A DNA stretch of 20,092 nt from an uncultured Oscillospiraceae bacterium (GTDB lineage Bacteria; Bacillota; Clostridia; Oscillospirales; Oscillospiraceae), in NCBI GenBank assembly GCA_934668285.1, contig CAKUNB010000016.1, positions 1 through 20,092 of the forward strand. Reading direction: 5' to 3'. The position numbers and the translations under genes are program-made. Position 1 is the first letter of the stretch; each line of letters starts with the position of its first letter. The notes below the pieces were generated by a model that did not search any database, had not been told where the DNA came from, and saw only the letters and a list, made by a program, of their open reading frames with translations. Shown piece after piece: positions 5,739-13,653 of the stretch.

Positions 5739-6209
5739 TTACAGCTCAAATCCGACCGGCGCGTCAAGCTCTGCGTAGATCATATCGTTCTGACTTGTTC
5801 CGTCGGCGAAAATTACAACGCAGGTTGCGTCTGAGCCGATGGGATGCGGCGCAAAGTGCCAGACGTTCGGCGCAAAGCTTACGCCCATTCCGACCGGAAC
5901 ATAGAATGCACGCAGGCGCTCGAGGCTAACTTCGCCCGCGGGAATGCAGGAAATGATGATGCCGGCGGTAATCGGGAGCAGATTTTCCGAGGTGTGCTCG
6001 TGCCGCTCAAACCGCTGGCAGCAGAACGTTCGCTCGTGAACAGTTAACAGGTTGACGGAAACGGCGGCGGCACCCTTTACAAAGCCCTGCCCCGGATACC
6101 AGTCAAACACGCCCGCCGTGCTCTCGTGCTCGTGGCCGGTGACGGAAAATACCGTGCCGAACTCCCGAAATGCTTCCTGCGTCAGTTTTTCGACTTTGAC
6201 CTTTTGCAT
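5739..6209 (-). CDS. Ureidoglycolate lyase (AllA) / DUF4867-like cupin
   Basis: The 156-residue protein opens with VEKLTQEAFREFGTVF, as AllA does (LSQEAFSAYGDV in E. coli). It continues with a cupin core: ERHEHTSENLLP, then RAFYVPVGMGVSFAPNVWHFAP, then a final CVVIFADGTSQND strand. The R-A-F and W-H-x-P segment is shared by AllA and by DUF4867-type cupins near sugar genes; I cannot separate the two by eye. AGGAGG lies 7 bases before the ATG, and the gene starts 14 bases after the LacI regulator's stop, so both are one transcript. Purine or allantoin genes are absent from this locus, so a role in the sugar pathway (an open-chain, lactone or mutarotation step) is more likely than ureidoglycolate cleavage. 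That is inference. Confidence 0.7.
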   Translation of the reverse strand: MQKVKVEKLTQEAFREFGTVFSVTGHEHESTAGVFDWYPGQGFVKGAAAVSVNLLTVHERTFCCQRFERHEHTSENLLPITAGIIISCIPAGEVSLERLRAFYVPVGMGVSFAPNVWHFAPHPIGSDATCVVIFADGTSQNDMIYAELDAPVGFEL

Positions 6210-6223
6210 AATTTTTCCTCCTG

Positions 6224-7216
6224 TCAGGTATCTCTGATAATCAACTCGGGCCGCAGAACGATCTGAAAAGGCTTGTCCCGTTGACCGTTGTTGATAATAC
6301 TGATCAGATTCTTCGCGCCCCAGGTGCCGATGTCAAACTTTGCCTGCCTGACGGTCGAGATTGACGGCGTCATATAGGAAACCAGTTCAATATCGTCGTA
6401 GCCGATCAGACGAATGTCCCGCCCGGGCACAATACCGCAGTCAAGCGCAGCCTTCAGAACGCCGATGGTCACATAGTCATTGTGGCAGAGAATGCCGTAA
6501 CGTCCGGTTGCCTGCGCCTGCAATTCCTTGAACAGCCGGTAGCCGTCGGCAATGCTGTTGGCCCCCTCAAAAACCCAATCGGGCTGAAATTCGATTCCCG
6601 CCTGAGCCAGTGCCTTCCGGTAGCCGGCAATGCGGCTCGCTGTGGAAATGACGTTGACGGAATCTCCGAAAAAGTAATATGCCTCCAGGCTGTCGGCAAT
6701 CAGATTGCGCGTTGCAATCGCCGCACCCTCTACGTCATCCGTGATGATGTAGTTACAGCTCCCGTCCGAATCGTCGCAGCGTGTCAGGAAAACCACGGGC
6801 ATTGGCAGATTTTTGTAGTGCTTTACGCCGGTCGGCACCGTAAGCAGCCCCGCAACGTGCAGCTCGCAAAAAGTCGAAATAGCTTTTTGCTCAACTTCGG
6901 CACGGTTTGCCGAGTTAATCATCAGCAGCGTATAGCCCATTTCGCGGGCATAGGAATCAATGCCGGTCAGCATTGCAGAAAAAAACGGGTTGGAGCTGTC
7001 CGGAATAATCACGCCGATCTCCATCGAACGGCTCGTGCGCAGCGATTGCGCAATGCGGTTGGTCTGATAATTCATCTCCTGCGAAAGCACAATGATCTGC
7101 TCGCGCACCTCGTCGCTTACGCCGCTTTTTCCGTTCAGTGCACGGCTGACGGTGCTCGGTGAGATATTCATCCGTTCCGCAATGCACTTGATGGTAATGT
7201 TTTTGTTGTCACGCAT
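6224..7216 (-). CDS. LacI-family transcriptional regulator of the sugar operon
   Basis: The 330-residue protein has a LacI helix-turn-helix at about residues 8-42 (IKCIAERMNISPSTVSRALNG, hinge region near residue 60) and a type-1 periplasmic-binding-like effector domain beginning IGVIIPDSSNPFFSAMLTGI. Its C-terminus (GYDDIELVSYMTPSISTVRQ) is typical. It is transcribed divergently from the sugar operon across a 365 bp control region carrying two CG-centred palindromes. The start follows a weak GGGAG site 12 bases upstream. It most likely represses the operon, and perhaps itself, until a sugar or sugar phosphate binds. The ligand cannot be predicted. Confidence 0.95.
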   Translation of the reverse strand: MRDNKNITIKCIAERMNISPSTVSRALNGKSGVSDEVREQIIVLSQEMNYQTNRIAQSLRTSRSMEIGVIIPDSSNPFFSAMLTGIDSYAREMGYTLLMINSANRAEVEQKAISTFCELHVAGLLTVPTGVKHYKNLPMPVVFLTRCDDSDGSCNYIITDDVEGAAIATRNLIADSLEAYYFFGDSVNVISTASRIAGYRKALAQAGIEFQPDWVFEGANSIADGYRLFKELQAQATGRYGILCHNDYVTIGVLKAALDCGIVPGRDIRLIGYDDIELVSYMTPSISTVRQAKFDIGTWGAKNLISIINNGQRDKPFQIVLRPELIIRDT

Positions 7217-7277
7217 AGGTTAGATACACTCCCAAAAGAATTGAAAACTATTTCTGACATGATATTCCACTTATTGT

Positions 7278-7307
7278 ATCATAACAGACTCGCAGCAAAA
7301 GAATCAA
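7278..7307 (-). promoter_or_regulatory. Promoter of the lacI-type regulator
   Basis: On the minus strand TTGATT (7307-7302) and TATGAT (7283-7278) are spaced 18 bases, about 60 bases before the regulator ATG. Confidence 0.6.
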
Positions 7308-7363
7308 GCCACAACAGGTCATTTTAGAAAAATATGGTAAATTTTTGGCGGGAGAGCCTGTAG

Positions 7364-7385
7364 TTTACTCAAACGTTTTCGTAAA
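7364..7385. promoter_or_regulatory. Distal LacI-type operator (or CcpA cre-like site)
   Basis: A 22 bp imperfect palindrome is centred on CG: TTTACTCAAAC / GTTTTCGTAAA, with 9 of 11 positions symmetric. The AAACGTTT core is typical of LacI-family operators. It lies roughly midway between the two divergent promoters, 163 bp from the proximal site, a distance that would permit looping. A CcpA cre role is also possible, though the cre consensus is only partly met. Confidence 0.6.
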
Positions 7386-7492
7386 TCAGAATATAGCAGA
7401 TTCCAATCAAAAAGTAAATAATTTTTTCCGAAAAACCATTTATTTGTGAAAATCGCCCAAAATTTTTCCTGAATTTTTGTCTATTCTGCGAA

Positions 7493-7522
7493 TTGAAATC
7501 GCGAACTGCTTGCGATTATAAT
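7493..7522 (+). promoter_or_regulatory. Sigma-A promoter of the sugar operon
   Basis: TTGAAA (7493-7498) and a perfect TATAAT (7517-7522) are spaced 18 bases. The expected start point, near 7529, falls within the proximal operator. Confidence 0.8.
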
Positions 7523-7527
7523 GAAAT

Positions 7528-7545
7528 TACGCAAACGATTGCGCA
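7528..7545. promoter_or_regulatory. Proximal LacI-type operator over the start point
   Basis: TACGCAAAC / GATTGCGCA form an 18 bp palindrome with 7 of 9 symmetric positions and a central CG, 5 bases after the -10 box. A repressor here would block RNA polymerase directly. The half-site GCAAAC/GATTGC resembles many LacI-family operators. Confidence 0.72.
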
Positions 7546-7581
7546 ACCAATTTCACAAAACGAAACGAGGTGCACAACACG

Positions 7582-8298
7582 ATGGAGCCATCCGCCTATT
7601 CCGAGCAGATTCACCAGCTTGTCGAGGCCTGCCGCGCGATCGGCGCGAAAGGGCTTACCTCCTCCTCCGGTGGGAACCTGTCGCTGCGGCTTCCCGACGG
7701 GAACGTCCTGATTACGCCCGCCGGAATGCCAAAAGAGCAGGTCACCGCCGAAACCGTGTGTATTTTGGATCCCGACGGGAACCCGCTGTTTCTGCCGGAG
7801 GGCAGCCGCCCGACGAGCGAAACGCCGCTGCACATCATGGCGCTCAAGGCACGTCCGGATGTCAAGGCCGTCATTCATGCGCATCCGGTGATGCTGTGTG
7901 CGTTTGCCGTCGCGCAGACGCGGCTGCTTGAGCAGCCCTTCTATCCGGAGGAGGCCATGGAGATCGGCCCGATCGTCAAGGTGCCCTATGAAGAGCCATC
8001 CTGCGATCGGCTGGCAAAGCGGCTTTCGGAATACATCCATATTTCAAACGGCTACCTTCTGGAAAACCACGGCGCCGTCGTGCTCAGCCAGCAGTCTGTG
8101 GCTGACGCGGTCGAGCGGATGTACCTGATGGAAGCAACGGCGAAATCCGTCTATTATGCCGCGCGGCTCGGCACGCTCCGCGCGTTATCCTATGACGAGG
8201 TCAGAACGCTGGAGGCGCTCAAGGCCGTTCGCGGGTTGACGGATCGTGCGCTGCCGATCTCGGAAGCGTTTTTCTTTGACGACAGAAAGGACGGGTGA
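7582..8298 (+). CDS. Class II aldolase (L-fuculose-phosphate / ribulose-phosphate aldolase family)
   Basis: The 238-residue enzyme should cleave a ketose 1-phosphate (or act on a pentulose phosphate) with a zinc ion, typically giving DHAP and an aldehyde. The family motifs are all present: TSSSGGNLSLR for phosphate and substrate binding, SETPLH with the catalytic Glu (E80), the zinc ligands in IHAHPV (H99, H101) and LLENHG (H163). These correspond to E73, H92, H94 and H155 of E. coli FucA. I chose ATG 7582 because GAGGTG lies 9 bases before it; an in-frame GTG at 7570 overlaps that site. It is the first gene of the operon and ends 2 bases before the ABC ATPase. FucA or RhaD-like use is more likely than AraD, given the mutarotase and kinase in the same operon. 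Confidence 0.9.
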   Translation: MEPSAYSEQIHQLVEACRAIGAKGLTSSSGGNLSLRLPDGNVLITPAGMPKEQVTAETVCILDPDGNPLFLPEGSRPTSETPLHIMALKARPDVKAVIHAHPVMLCAFAVAQTRLLEQPFYPEEAMEIGPIVKVPYEEPSCDRLAKRLSEYIHISNGYLLENHGAVVLSQQSVADAVERMYLMEATAKSVYYAARLGTLRALSYDEVRTLEALKAVRGLTDRALPISEAFFFDDRKDG

Positions 8299-8300
8299 CG

Positions 8301-9824
8301 ATGTCGGAGCAATATGTTCTGCAGATGTGCAATATTTCCAAGTCCTTCGGCGGCACCGCTGCCTGTGACGATGTGAGTCTTAACGTTTTGCCCGGGACCG
8401 TTCATGCGCTGCTGGGCGAAAACGGAGCGGGCAAATCGACGCTGATGAAGATTCTCGGCGGCGTCCATACTGCCGATTCCGGAGAGATTTTTATCAGCGG
8501 GCAAAGGGTCAAGATCGACTCCGTTCAGAAAAGCATTGCCTGCGGTGTGGCAATGATTCACCAGGAGCTGAGCCAGATCCCGGAGCTGAGCGTCGCGGAA
8601 AACTTCTGCGTTGGCTCGGAGCCGCTGCTGCGCGGCTTTCCTTTGGTCATCGACCGCAAGCAGATGCGGCGCAATGCCGCGGAAATCTTTGACCGGCTCG
8701 GGCTGAAGATCGACCCGACCATGCGCATGGGCGACCTGAGCATCGCGGAAATGCAGATGGTGGAAATCGCCAAGGCTGTCAGCCGCAATGCCAAGATCGT
8801 CATTATGGACGAGCCGACCTCTGCCATCACCGACCGCGAGGTCGAAAAGCTCTTTGAGATTATCGACTCACTCCGGCGGCAGGGCACGGCGATCATCTAC
8901 ATTTCGCATAAAATGGACGAGGTGTTCCGAATCTCCGAATACATCTCCGTCATGCGCGACGGCCGTATGATCAGCACGCAGCGCGCCGATGCACTGAACG
9001 AGGAAAAGCTCGTTCCGCTGCTCGTCGGGCGCGAGATCTCGGACTATTATTCGCACGAGCACAGCGTGCCGGGCGAGGTGCTTCTTGAGGTCGAGCACCT
9101 GAGCCGCAAGGGAAAGTTTGAAGATGTCAGTTTTACCGTCCGGCGCGGTGAAATTCTCGGCATTGCCGGTCTGATGGGCGCGGGACGCACGGAGATTGTC
9201 GAGACGATCTTCGGGGTCGAGCGGCCGACTGCCGGAGAAATCCGCATCGGCGGCAAATCGGTTCACATCCGGTCGCCACGTGATGCCGTGCGTCTGGGTA
9301 TCGGCTTCGTCCCTGAGGACAGAAAACTCTCCGGTCTGAACGTCGTCGGCGCGATCCGGCACAATCTGACGCTGGTCTACTTGAAAAATCTCTGCCGTCT
9401 GCGTCAGGTCATCCGCTCCCGCAAGGAAAAGGAAACCTCCGCCGAGCTGATACGGCGGCTGATGGTAAAAACAGCAGATGATTTGAACCCCGTCGATTCA
9501 CTCAGCGGCGGCAACCAGCAAAAGGTCGTTATTGCAAAATGGCTGATGGGCGACCCACAGATTATCATTCTCGACGATCCTACACGCGGCATCGACGTGG
9601 GCGCAAAAGCGGAAATTCACCGTTTAATGACGGAGCTGGCACGCGAGGGCAAGGCAATCATCCTGATCTCCTCGGAAATGCCGGAGGTCATCGGCGTCAG
9701 CAATCGAATCATCGTGATCCGCGAAGGACATATCAACGGAGAATTTGAAGAAAAGGACTTCGATTCCAACAGCATCATCAAATGTGCCATGGGCATGAAC
9801 GAAGGGGGACACCTGCCATGCTAA
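8301..9824 (+). CDS. Ribose-type sugar ABC transporter, double ATPase subunit
   Basis: The 507-residue protein has two ABC domains, as in RbsA/MglA/AraG. The first carries Walker A GENGAGKST, signature LSIAEMQMVEIAKA and Walker B IVIMDEPTSAI. The second has the degenerate Walker A GLMGAGRTE typical of this family, with signature LSGGNQQKVVIAKWL and IIILDDPTRGIDVG. It powers import of a monosaccharide through the permease next to it. ATG 8301 is preferred over GTG 8295 because AAAGGA is then 9 bases upstream. The 3' end overlaps the permease start by 7 bases, showing translational coupling. Confidence 0.95.
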   Translation: MSEQYVLQMCNISKSFGGTAACDDVSLNVLPGTVHALLGENGAGKSTLMKILGGVHTADSGEIFISGQRVKIDSVQKSIACGVAMIHQELSQIPELSVAENFCVGSEPLLRGFPLVIDRKQMRRNAAEIFDRLGLKIDPTMRMGDLSIAEMQMVEIAKAVSRNAKIVIMDEPTSAITDREVEKLFEIIDSLRRQGTAIIYISHKMDEVFRISEYISVMRDGRMISTQRADALNEEKLVPLLVGREISDYYSHEHSVPGEVLLEVEHLSRKGKFEDVSFTVRRGEILGIAGLMGAGRTEIVETIFGVERPTAGEIRIGGKSVHIRSPRDAVRLGIGFVPEDRKLSGLNVVGAIRHNLTLVYLKNLCRLRQVIRSRKEKETSAELIRRLMVKTADDLNPVDSLSGGNQQKVVIAKWLMGDPQIIILDDPTRGIDVGAKAEIHRLMTELAREGKAIILISSEMPEVIGVSNRIIVIREGHINGEFEEKDFDSNSIIKCAMGMNEGGHLPC

Positions 9825-10771
9825 CCAGGAAAAAAGTCGGCGGAAAAATCGGGAAATATATTATATTTATCTTTCTGATTCTTTTTTGTGTGGTTCTATC
9901 CGTCACAACCAGCGGTTTCTTGACGAAGAAAAACATCATCAACGTTCTGCGGCAGGTCTCTTATAACGGAATCATCGCTGTCGGCATGACCTTTGTCATC
10001 ATCACCGGCAATATCGACCTTTCCGTCGGCGGCGTAGTCGGCCTTTCCGCAATCATTGCCTGCGACTTTGCGCACCCCGGCGAGTATCCGCTGATTGTGC
10101 CTGTTCTGGTCGCGCTGTCCATCGGCGCTGCCGTCGGCGTGATTAACGGTCTCGGCATTGCCTACGGCCGTGTTCCGGCCTTCATCATGACGCTTGGCAC
10201 CAATACCATCCTACGCGGCATCGTCATGCTATACAACAACGGCAAACCCGTTCTTGACTTGAGCGAATCCTATCAGGCGATCGGCAGCGGCTACCTCGGG
10301 ATCCTCCCGATCCCTGTCATTCTTCTGGCGGCAGTGCTTCTGGTCGGCTGGTTTGTCCTGAACAAGACTCGTTTCGGCCGTCACGTGCTTGCTGTCGGCG
10401 GCAATGAGCAGGCCGCCCGCGTCTCCGGCATCAACACCAAGCTGACAAAGATCATCGTCTATGTTATGTCCGGCGTTTTTGCCGCGCTGGCCGGTATGAT
10501 CATCTCCGCCCGCGTCAACGCCGGCTCTCCCACGCTCGGCACCGGCTATGAAAACGATGCCATCGCCGCGGCGGTCATCGGCGGAACGAGCATGATGGGC
10601 GGTCAGGGCAGTATGGTCGGCACCATTGGCGGCATTCTCATCATCGGCGTGATGAATAACGGCCTTGATCTGCTGAATGTTTCTTCCTATTATCAGCAGG
10701 TCGCCAAGGGCACGATTATCATTGCGGCAGTGCTCTTTGACATGCTCAGCAAATCCAGAAAATCCCGTTGA
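9818..10771 (+). CDS. Ribose-type sugar ABC transporter, permease
   Basis: The 317-residue, strongly hydrophobic protein has about eight to ten membrane segments. It contains the BPD_transp_2 hallmarks VGMTFVIITGNIDLSVGGVVGL and GRHVLAVGGNEQAARVSGI, the cytoplasmic loop touching the ATPase. The ATG at 9818 has AAGGGGG 9 bases upstream and yields a short basic N-terminus (MLTRKKVGGK) before the first helix; an earlier in-frame ATG would add a non-membrane tail inside the ATPase gene. It forms a homodimeric channel with the ATPase and the lipoprotein binding protein. Confidence 0.95.
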   Translation: MLTRKKVGGKIGKYIIFIFLILFCVVLSVTTSGFLTKKNIINVLRQVSYNGIIAVGMTFVIITGNIDLSVGGVVGLSAIIACDFAHPGEYPLIVPVLVALSIGAAVGVINGLGIAYGRVPAFIMTLGTNTILRGIVMLYNNGKPVLDLSESYQAIGSGYLGILPIPVILLAAVLLVGWFVLNKTRFGRHVLAVGGNEQAARVSGINTKLTKIIVYVMSGVFAALAGMIISARVNAGSPTLGTGYENDAIAAAVIGGTSMMGGQGSMVGTIGGILIIGVMNNGLDLLNVSSYYQQVAKGTIIIAAVLFDMLSKSRKSR

Positions 10772-10833
10772 CTCCCGTAATCAGCAGGGAGACCTGTTGA
10801 AATAAACACAAACACATCAGGAGGAAGGACAAA

Positions 10834-11814
10834 ATGAAAAAAATCACCGCGCTACTGCTGTGCCTCGTTCTGCTTGCCGCAATGCTCGCAGGCTGCGCAC
10901 AGGAAACCCCGGCTCCCACCACACCCGACGCTGCTACCCCTGACGCAAGCAACAATGGCACGGAAACGAAGACGCTCGTGATCGGCGTCGCCTACCAGGA
11001 TTTCACCAACGAATTCACCACTGAGCTTCAGCTCGGCGTCCAGAAGGCCGCCAAGGAGCTGAATGTGGAGCTGGTTGAGGTTGACGGCAAGGGTCTTGCG
11101 GAAAATCAGCTCAGCCAGATTGAAAACTTCATCACGCAGGGCGTGGACGGCATTATCCTCAATCCGTATGATGCTGACGGCTGTGCACCGGCGGTTACCG
11201 CGGCCAAGGAGGCCGGTATTCCCATCGTGGTTGTCAATGCAAAGACCTCCAACGTTGACGAAGCGGACGCCTTCATCGGCTCTGACGATGTCATCGGCGG
11301 CGAGATGGAGATGCAGTATGTCGCAGAGCAGCTCGGCGGCAAGGGTACGATCGTCATTATGTCCGGCATGTACGGCAACTCCGCACAGATCGACCGTCAG
11401 CAGGGCATTGAAAACGTGCTGGCAAAGTATCCGGATATCAAGGTTTTTGCCGAGCAGACCGGCAACTGGGTGCGTGACGAGGGCATGACCCTGATGGAAA
11501 ACTGGCTCCAGACCGGCGAGCAGATTGACGCGGTTGTGGCGCACAACGACCAGATGGCGCTCGGCGCGCTTCAGGCAATCGAAGAAGCAAAGCCCGAAAA
11601 TCCCATCATCACCATCGGCATTGATGCAATTGCCGACGCTGTCAATTCCGTTGCCAACGGCGGCATGACCGCAACCATCCTTCAGGACGGTCAGGGGCAG
11701 GGTGCCTCCGCGCTGGAGACGCTGCTGAAGGTCATTAACGGCGAGAGCTTTGAAAAGACAGTCAACATTCCCTTTATCCTCATTACGAAGGATAATGTCG
11801 CGGAGTATCAATAA
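10834..11814 (+). CDS. Sugar-binding lipoprotein of the ABC transporter (RbsB-like)
   Basis: The 326-residue protein has a lipoprotein signal peptide with lipobox LAGC (C21), then a Thr/Pro/Ala linker to about residue 45. A type-1 periplasmic binding fold follows: IGVAYQDFTNEF, GVDGIILNP, AGIPIVVVNAK, HNDQMALGALQAIEEA and a C-terminal IGIDAIADAVNSV. AGGAGG lies 9 bases before the ATG. As the only exported sugar-binding protein here it sets transporter specificity, probably a pentose, deoxyhexose or related monosaccharide. The binding residues do not let me name the sugar. Confidence 0.94.
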   Translation: MKKITALLLCLVLLAAMLAGCAQETPAPTTPDAATPDASNNGTETKTLVIGVAYQDFTNEFTTELQLGVQKAAKELNVELVEVDGKGLAENQLSQIENFITQGVDGIILNPYDADGCAPAVTAAKEAGIPIVVVNAKTSNVDEADAFIGSDDVIGGEMEMQYVAEQLGGKGTIVIMSGMYGNSAQIDRQQGIENVLAKYPDIKVFAEQTGNWVRDEGMTLMENWLQTGEQIDAVVAHNDQMALGALQAIEEAKPENPIITIGIDAIADAVNSVANGGMTATILQDGQGQGASALETLLKVINGESFEKTVNIPFILITKDNVAEYQ

Positions 11815-11817
11815 GCC

Positions 11818-12264
11818 ATGTTAAAAGGAATACCGAACATTATTTCTCCGGAGCTGCTGAAAATTCTCCATGAGATGGGGCACGGCGACGAGATCTGCCT
11901 CGGCGACTGCAATTTCCCCGCCTGCAGCTGCGCTGAGGCCGGAAACGGCAAGCTCGTCCGCTATGACAGCATCCGGATGCCGCAGCTTCTCGACGCGATT
12001 CTCTCCGTTTTCCCGCTGGACAATTTCGTGGAGAAGTCCTTTACCCTCATGGCCATCGAGCCGGGCGACAATGCAAAAACGCCGATCTGGGACGAGTACC
12101 GGAGCATTCTTTCCAAATACGACGGGCGCGGCGAAGCCACGATCGACTATGTGAGCCGTCTGGAGTATTACGAACGCGCCAAGAAGTGTTTTGCCGTCGT
12201 TGCTACCGGCGAAACTGCGGCGTATGGCAACATCATTCTGAAAAAAGGCCCCCTGTTTGAGTAA
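11818..12264 (+). CDS. fucU: FucU-type sugar mutarotase (RbsD/FucU family)
   Basis: The 148-residue protein closely follows E. coli FucU: LISPELLKVLAEMGHGDEI there, IISPELLKILHEMGHGDEI here, including the catalytic His22. The C-terminal YERAKKCFAVVATGE and YGNIILKKG contain the expected tyrosines. FucU interconverts alpha and beta anomers of L-fucose and can act on related sugars, speeding supply of the form used by the next enzyme. It starts 3 bases after the binding-protein stop. Its presence points to a pyranose substrate imported as an anomer mixture. The sugar may be L-fucose or a relative, since no fucose isomerase is present in the operon. Confidence 0.9.
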   Translation: MLKGIPNIISPELLKILHEMGHGDEICLGDCNFPACSCAEAGNGKLVRYDSIRMPQLLDAILSVFPLDNFVEKSFTLMAIEPGDNAKTPIWDEYRSILSKYDGRGEATIDYVSRLEYYERAKKCFAVVATGETAAYGNIILKKGPLFE

Positions 12265-12270
12265 ATCCAA

Positions 12271-12303
12271 AAGCCGGATGGCCTTGTCCGAGCCGTCCGG
12301 CTT
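12271..12303 (+). promoter_or_regulatory. Intra-operon hairpin after the mutarotase gene
   Basis: AAGCCGGATGGC pairs with GCCGTCCGGCTT (12 bp, one G-U, 9-base loop). No T-run follows, so it is unlikely to be a full terminator. It probably protects upstream mRNA or marks a processing site between transporter and enzyme genes. Confidence 0.6.
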
Positions 12304-12367
12304 CGCGCAAATCCGCACCGGCCAATCCCCGGCTGCCACCATTCTACCAAGGAGTTGAGAGGTTTTT

Positions 12368-13591
12368 ATGGCTACAAAAGAAAACATGATCCGAGCAACA
12401 TTTGAACGGGGCGACGGTATTCTCCGCCTCATGCCCTGCTTTATCCCGCGCCCATGGGGCAAGGCCGGACGGCGCCTGCGTCTGCATCCGGACGATTATT
12501 ACGCAACCGGCACCAAGCGCGGCGAAATGAAGGAGCGCTGGTTCAGCTCCGTTCAGCCTGCCTTTGCAGATCCTACCGCTCCCGCCGACGAGGGCATGAG
12601 CTATGTTGAGGTCTCCAAGGACGTCTCCGAGAAGATCTTGCTCAAGGACTTCATCGACCTGCTGGGCGCTGAAATCATCGGCAGCGAGCTGATGGAAAAG
12701 TATGGCACATGGCCAATGTATTCCAAGTTTTTCGACTTCATCACGCCGCTGTTCTTCCATCTGCATCTCACCGATGACAAGGCTGCCAACGTCGGCCGCC
12801 GCGGCAAGCCCGAGTCCTACTACTTCCCCGCCGCCTATAATAACTACGAGGGCGATTTCCCGCACACCTACTTTGGCTTTGACCCCGGCGTAACCAAGGA
12901 GGAGGTCAAGGAGCGCTTGGCCAATTTCAGCATGGAGGACAATCGCATTACCGAGCTGTCCCGCGCGTTCCGTCTCAAGAGAGACACCGGCTGGTTTGTT
13001 CCCGCAGGCGTCATCCACGCCCCCGGATCGCTCTGCACCTATGAGCCGCAGTGGAACAGCGACGTCAACGCTGTGTTTGACACCGTCACCGCAGGCGAGG
13101 TCAATTCCCGCGAGTCGCTCGTCCAGCAGGTGCCCGAGGACAAGAAGAACGATCTGGACTATATCATCAGCCTGCTTGACTGGGACAAGAATGTCGACCC
13201 CAACTTCCGCACTACTTTCTTCCGCCCGCCCGTTCCGTACAGAAAGAACGAGCAGTTCGAGGAAAAATGGATCAGCTATGCAAACGATTACGTCGCGGCG
13301 AAGGAGCTGACCGTCTTCCCCGGCCAGACTGCCATCGTAGACGATCCGGTTGCCTATGGCTGCATCATCATTCAGGGCCACGGCGAGTTCGGCGTCTACG
13401 GCGATGCCGAAGCGGCCGCCATGCTGCGCTACGGTCAGGCGTCTGCCGATGAGTACTTCGTCAGTGAGCAGGCTGCAAGGCGCGGTGTGAAGATCGTCAA
13501 CCACAGCAACTACGAGCCGATGATCATCCTGAAGCATTTCGGCCCGAACCATCCCGACACACCCAAAACCGTTCCCGCACACGCAGAATAA
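12368..13591 (+). CDS. Mannose-6-phosphate-isomerase-like cupin, candidate sugar isomerase
   Basis: The 407-residue protein is a distant relative of class I phosphomannose isomerase. A FFHLHLTDD segment replaces the usual IQVHPDD and holds H131 and H133. GKPESYY supplies E149 (GKTE in the family), and VPAGVIHAPG supplies H217, followed by EPQWNSDV as in the canonical EIQQNSDV. These four positions form the metal site, so an active metal enzyme is likely. The first 110 residues, with LHPDDYYATGTKRGEMKERWFSS, are not part of ordinary PMI and are unrecognised. Because the operon has a mutarotase, kinase and aldolase but no FucI, RhaA or AraA, I infer that this protein could perform the aldose-ketose step. 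It could instead be a sugar-sensing or epimerising cupin. GAGAGG lies 5 bases before the ATG. Confidence 0.75.
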   Translation: MATKENMIRATFERGDGILRLMPCFIPRPWGKAGRRLRLHPDDYYATGTKRGEMKERWFSSVQPAFADPTAPADEGMSYVEVSKDVSEKILLKDFIDLLGAEIIGSELMEKYGTWPMYSKFFDFITPLFFHLHLTDDKAANVGRRGKPESYYFPAAYNNYEGDFPHTYFGFDPGVTKEEVKERLANFSMEDNRITELSRAFRLKRDTGWFVPAGVIHAPGSLCTYEPQWNSDVNAVFDTVTAGEVNSRESLVQQVPEDKKNDLDYIISLLDWDKNVDPNFRTTFFRPPVPYRKNEQFEEKWISYANDYVAAKELTVFPGQTAIVDDPVAYGCIIIQGHGEFGVYGDAEAAAMLRYGQASADEYFVSEQAARRGVKIVNHSNYEPMIILKHFGPNHPDTPKTVPAHAE

Positions 13592-13601
13592 GTTCAATTC
13601 C

Positions 13602-13630
13602 GCAGCCCGGCGTACGCCTCGCCGGGCTGC
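13602..13630 (+). promoter_or_regulatory. Intra-operon hairpin just before the kinase ribosome site
   Basis: GCAGCCCGGCG pairs perfectly with CGCCGGGCTGC (11 bp, 7-base loop), followed only by TTTC. The kinase Shine-Dalgarno starts 4 bases after the stem. It may attenuate transcription, stabilise the upstream message or position the ribosome at the unusual start. Confidence 0.65.
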
Positions 13631-13634
13631 TTTC

Positions 13635-13653
13635 AAAGGGGGGCTGTCCTATC
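13635..13653 (+). promoter_or_regulatory. Ribosome site and apparent ATC start codon of the kinase
   Basis: AAAGGGGGG (13635-13643) stands exactly 7 bases before ATC (13651-13653). The frame from ATC reads xAAYQALCVDLGATSGRA, the conserved FGGY N-terminus at the correct distance. No ATG, GTG or TTG occurs in frame between the previous gene's hairpin and GTG 13732, which would cut off the DLGATSGR motif. Confidence 0.7.

Noticed and set aside
5844..6237. Plus-strand frames opposite the AllA-like cupin
   Set aside because: They are antisense shadows; the minus-strand frame has AGGAGG, an operon neighbour and family motifs.
12344..13636. 430-codon minus-strand frame opposite the PMI-like cupin
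   Set aside because: Low-complexity Ala/Val/Asp composition, no motif and no ribosome site; the plus strand carries conserved metal-ligand motifs.
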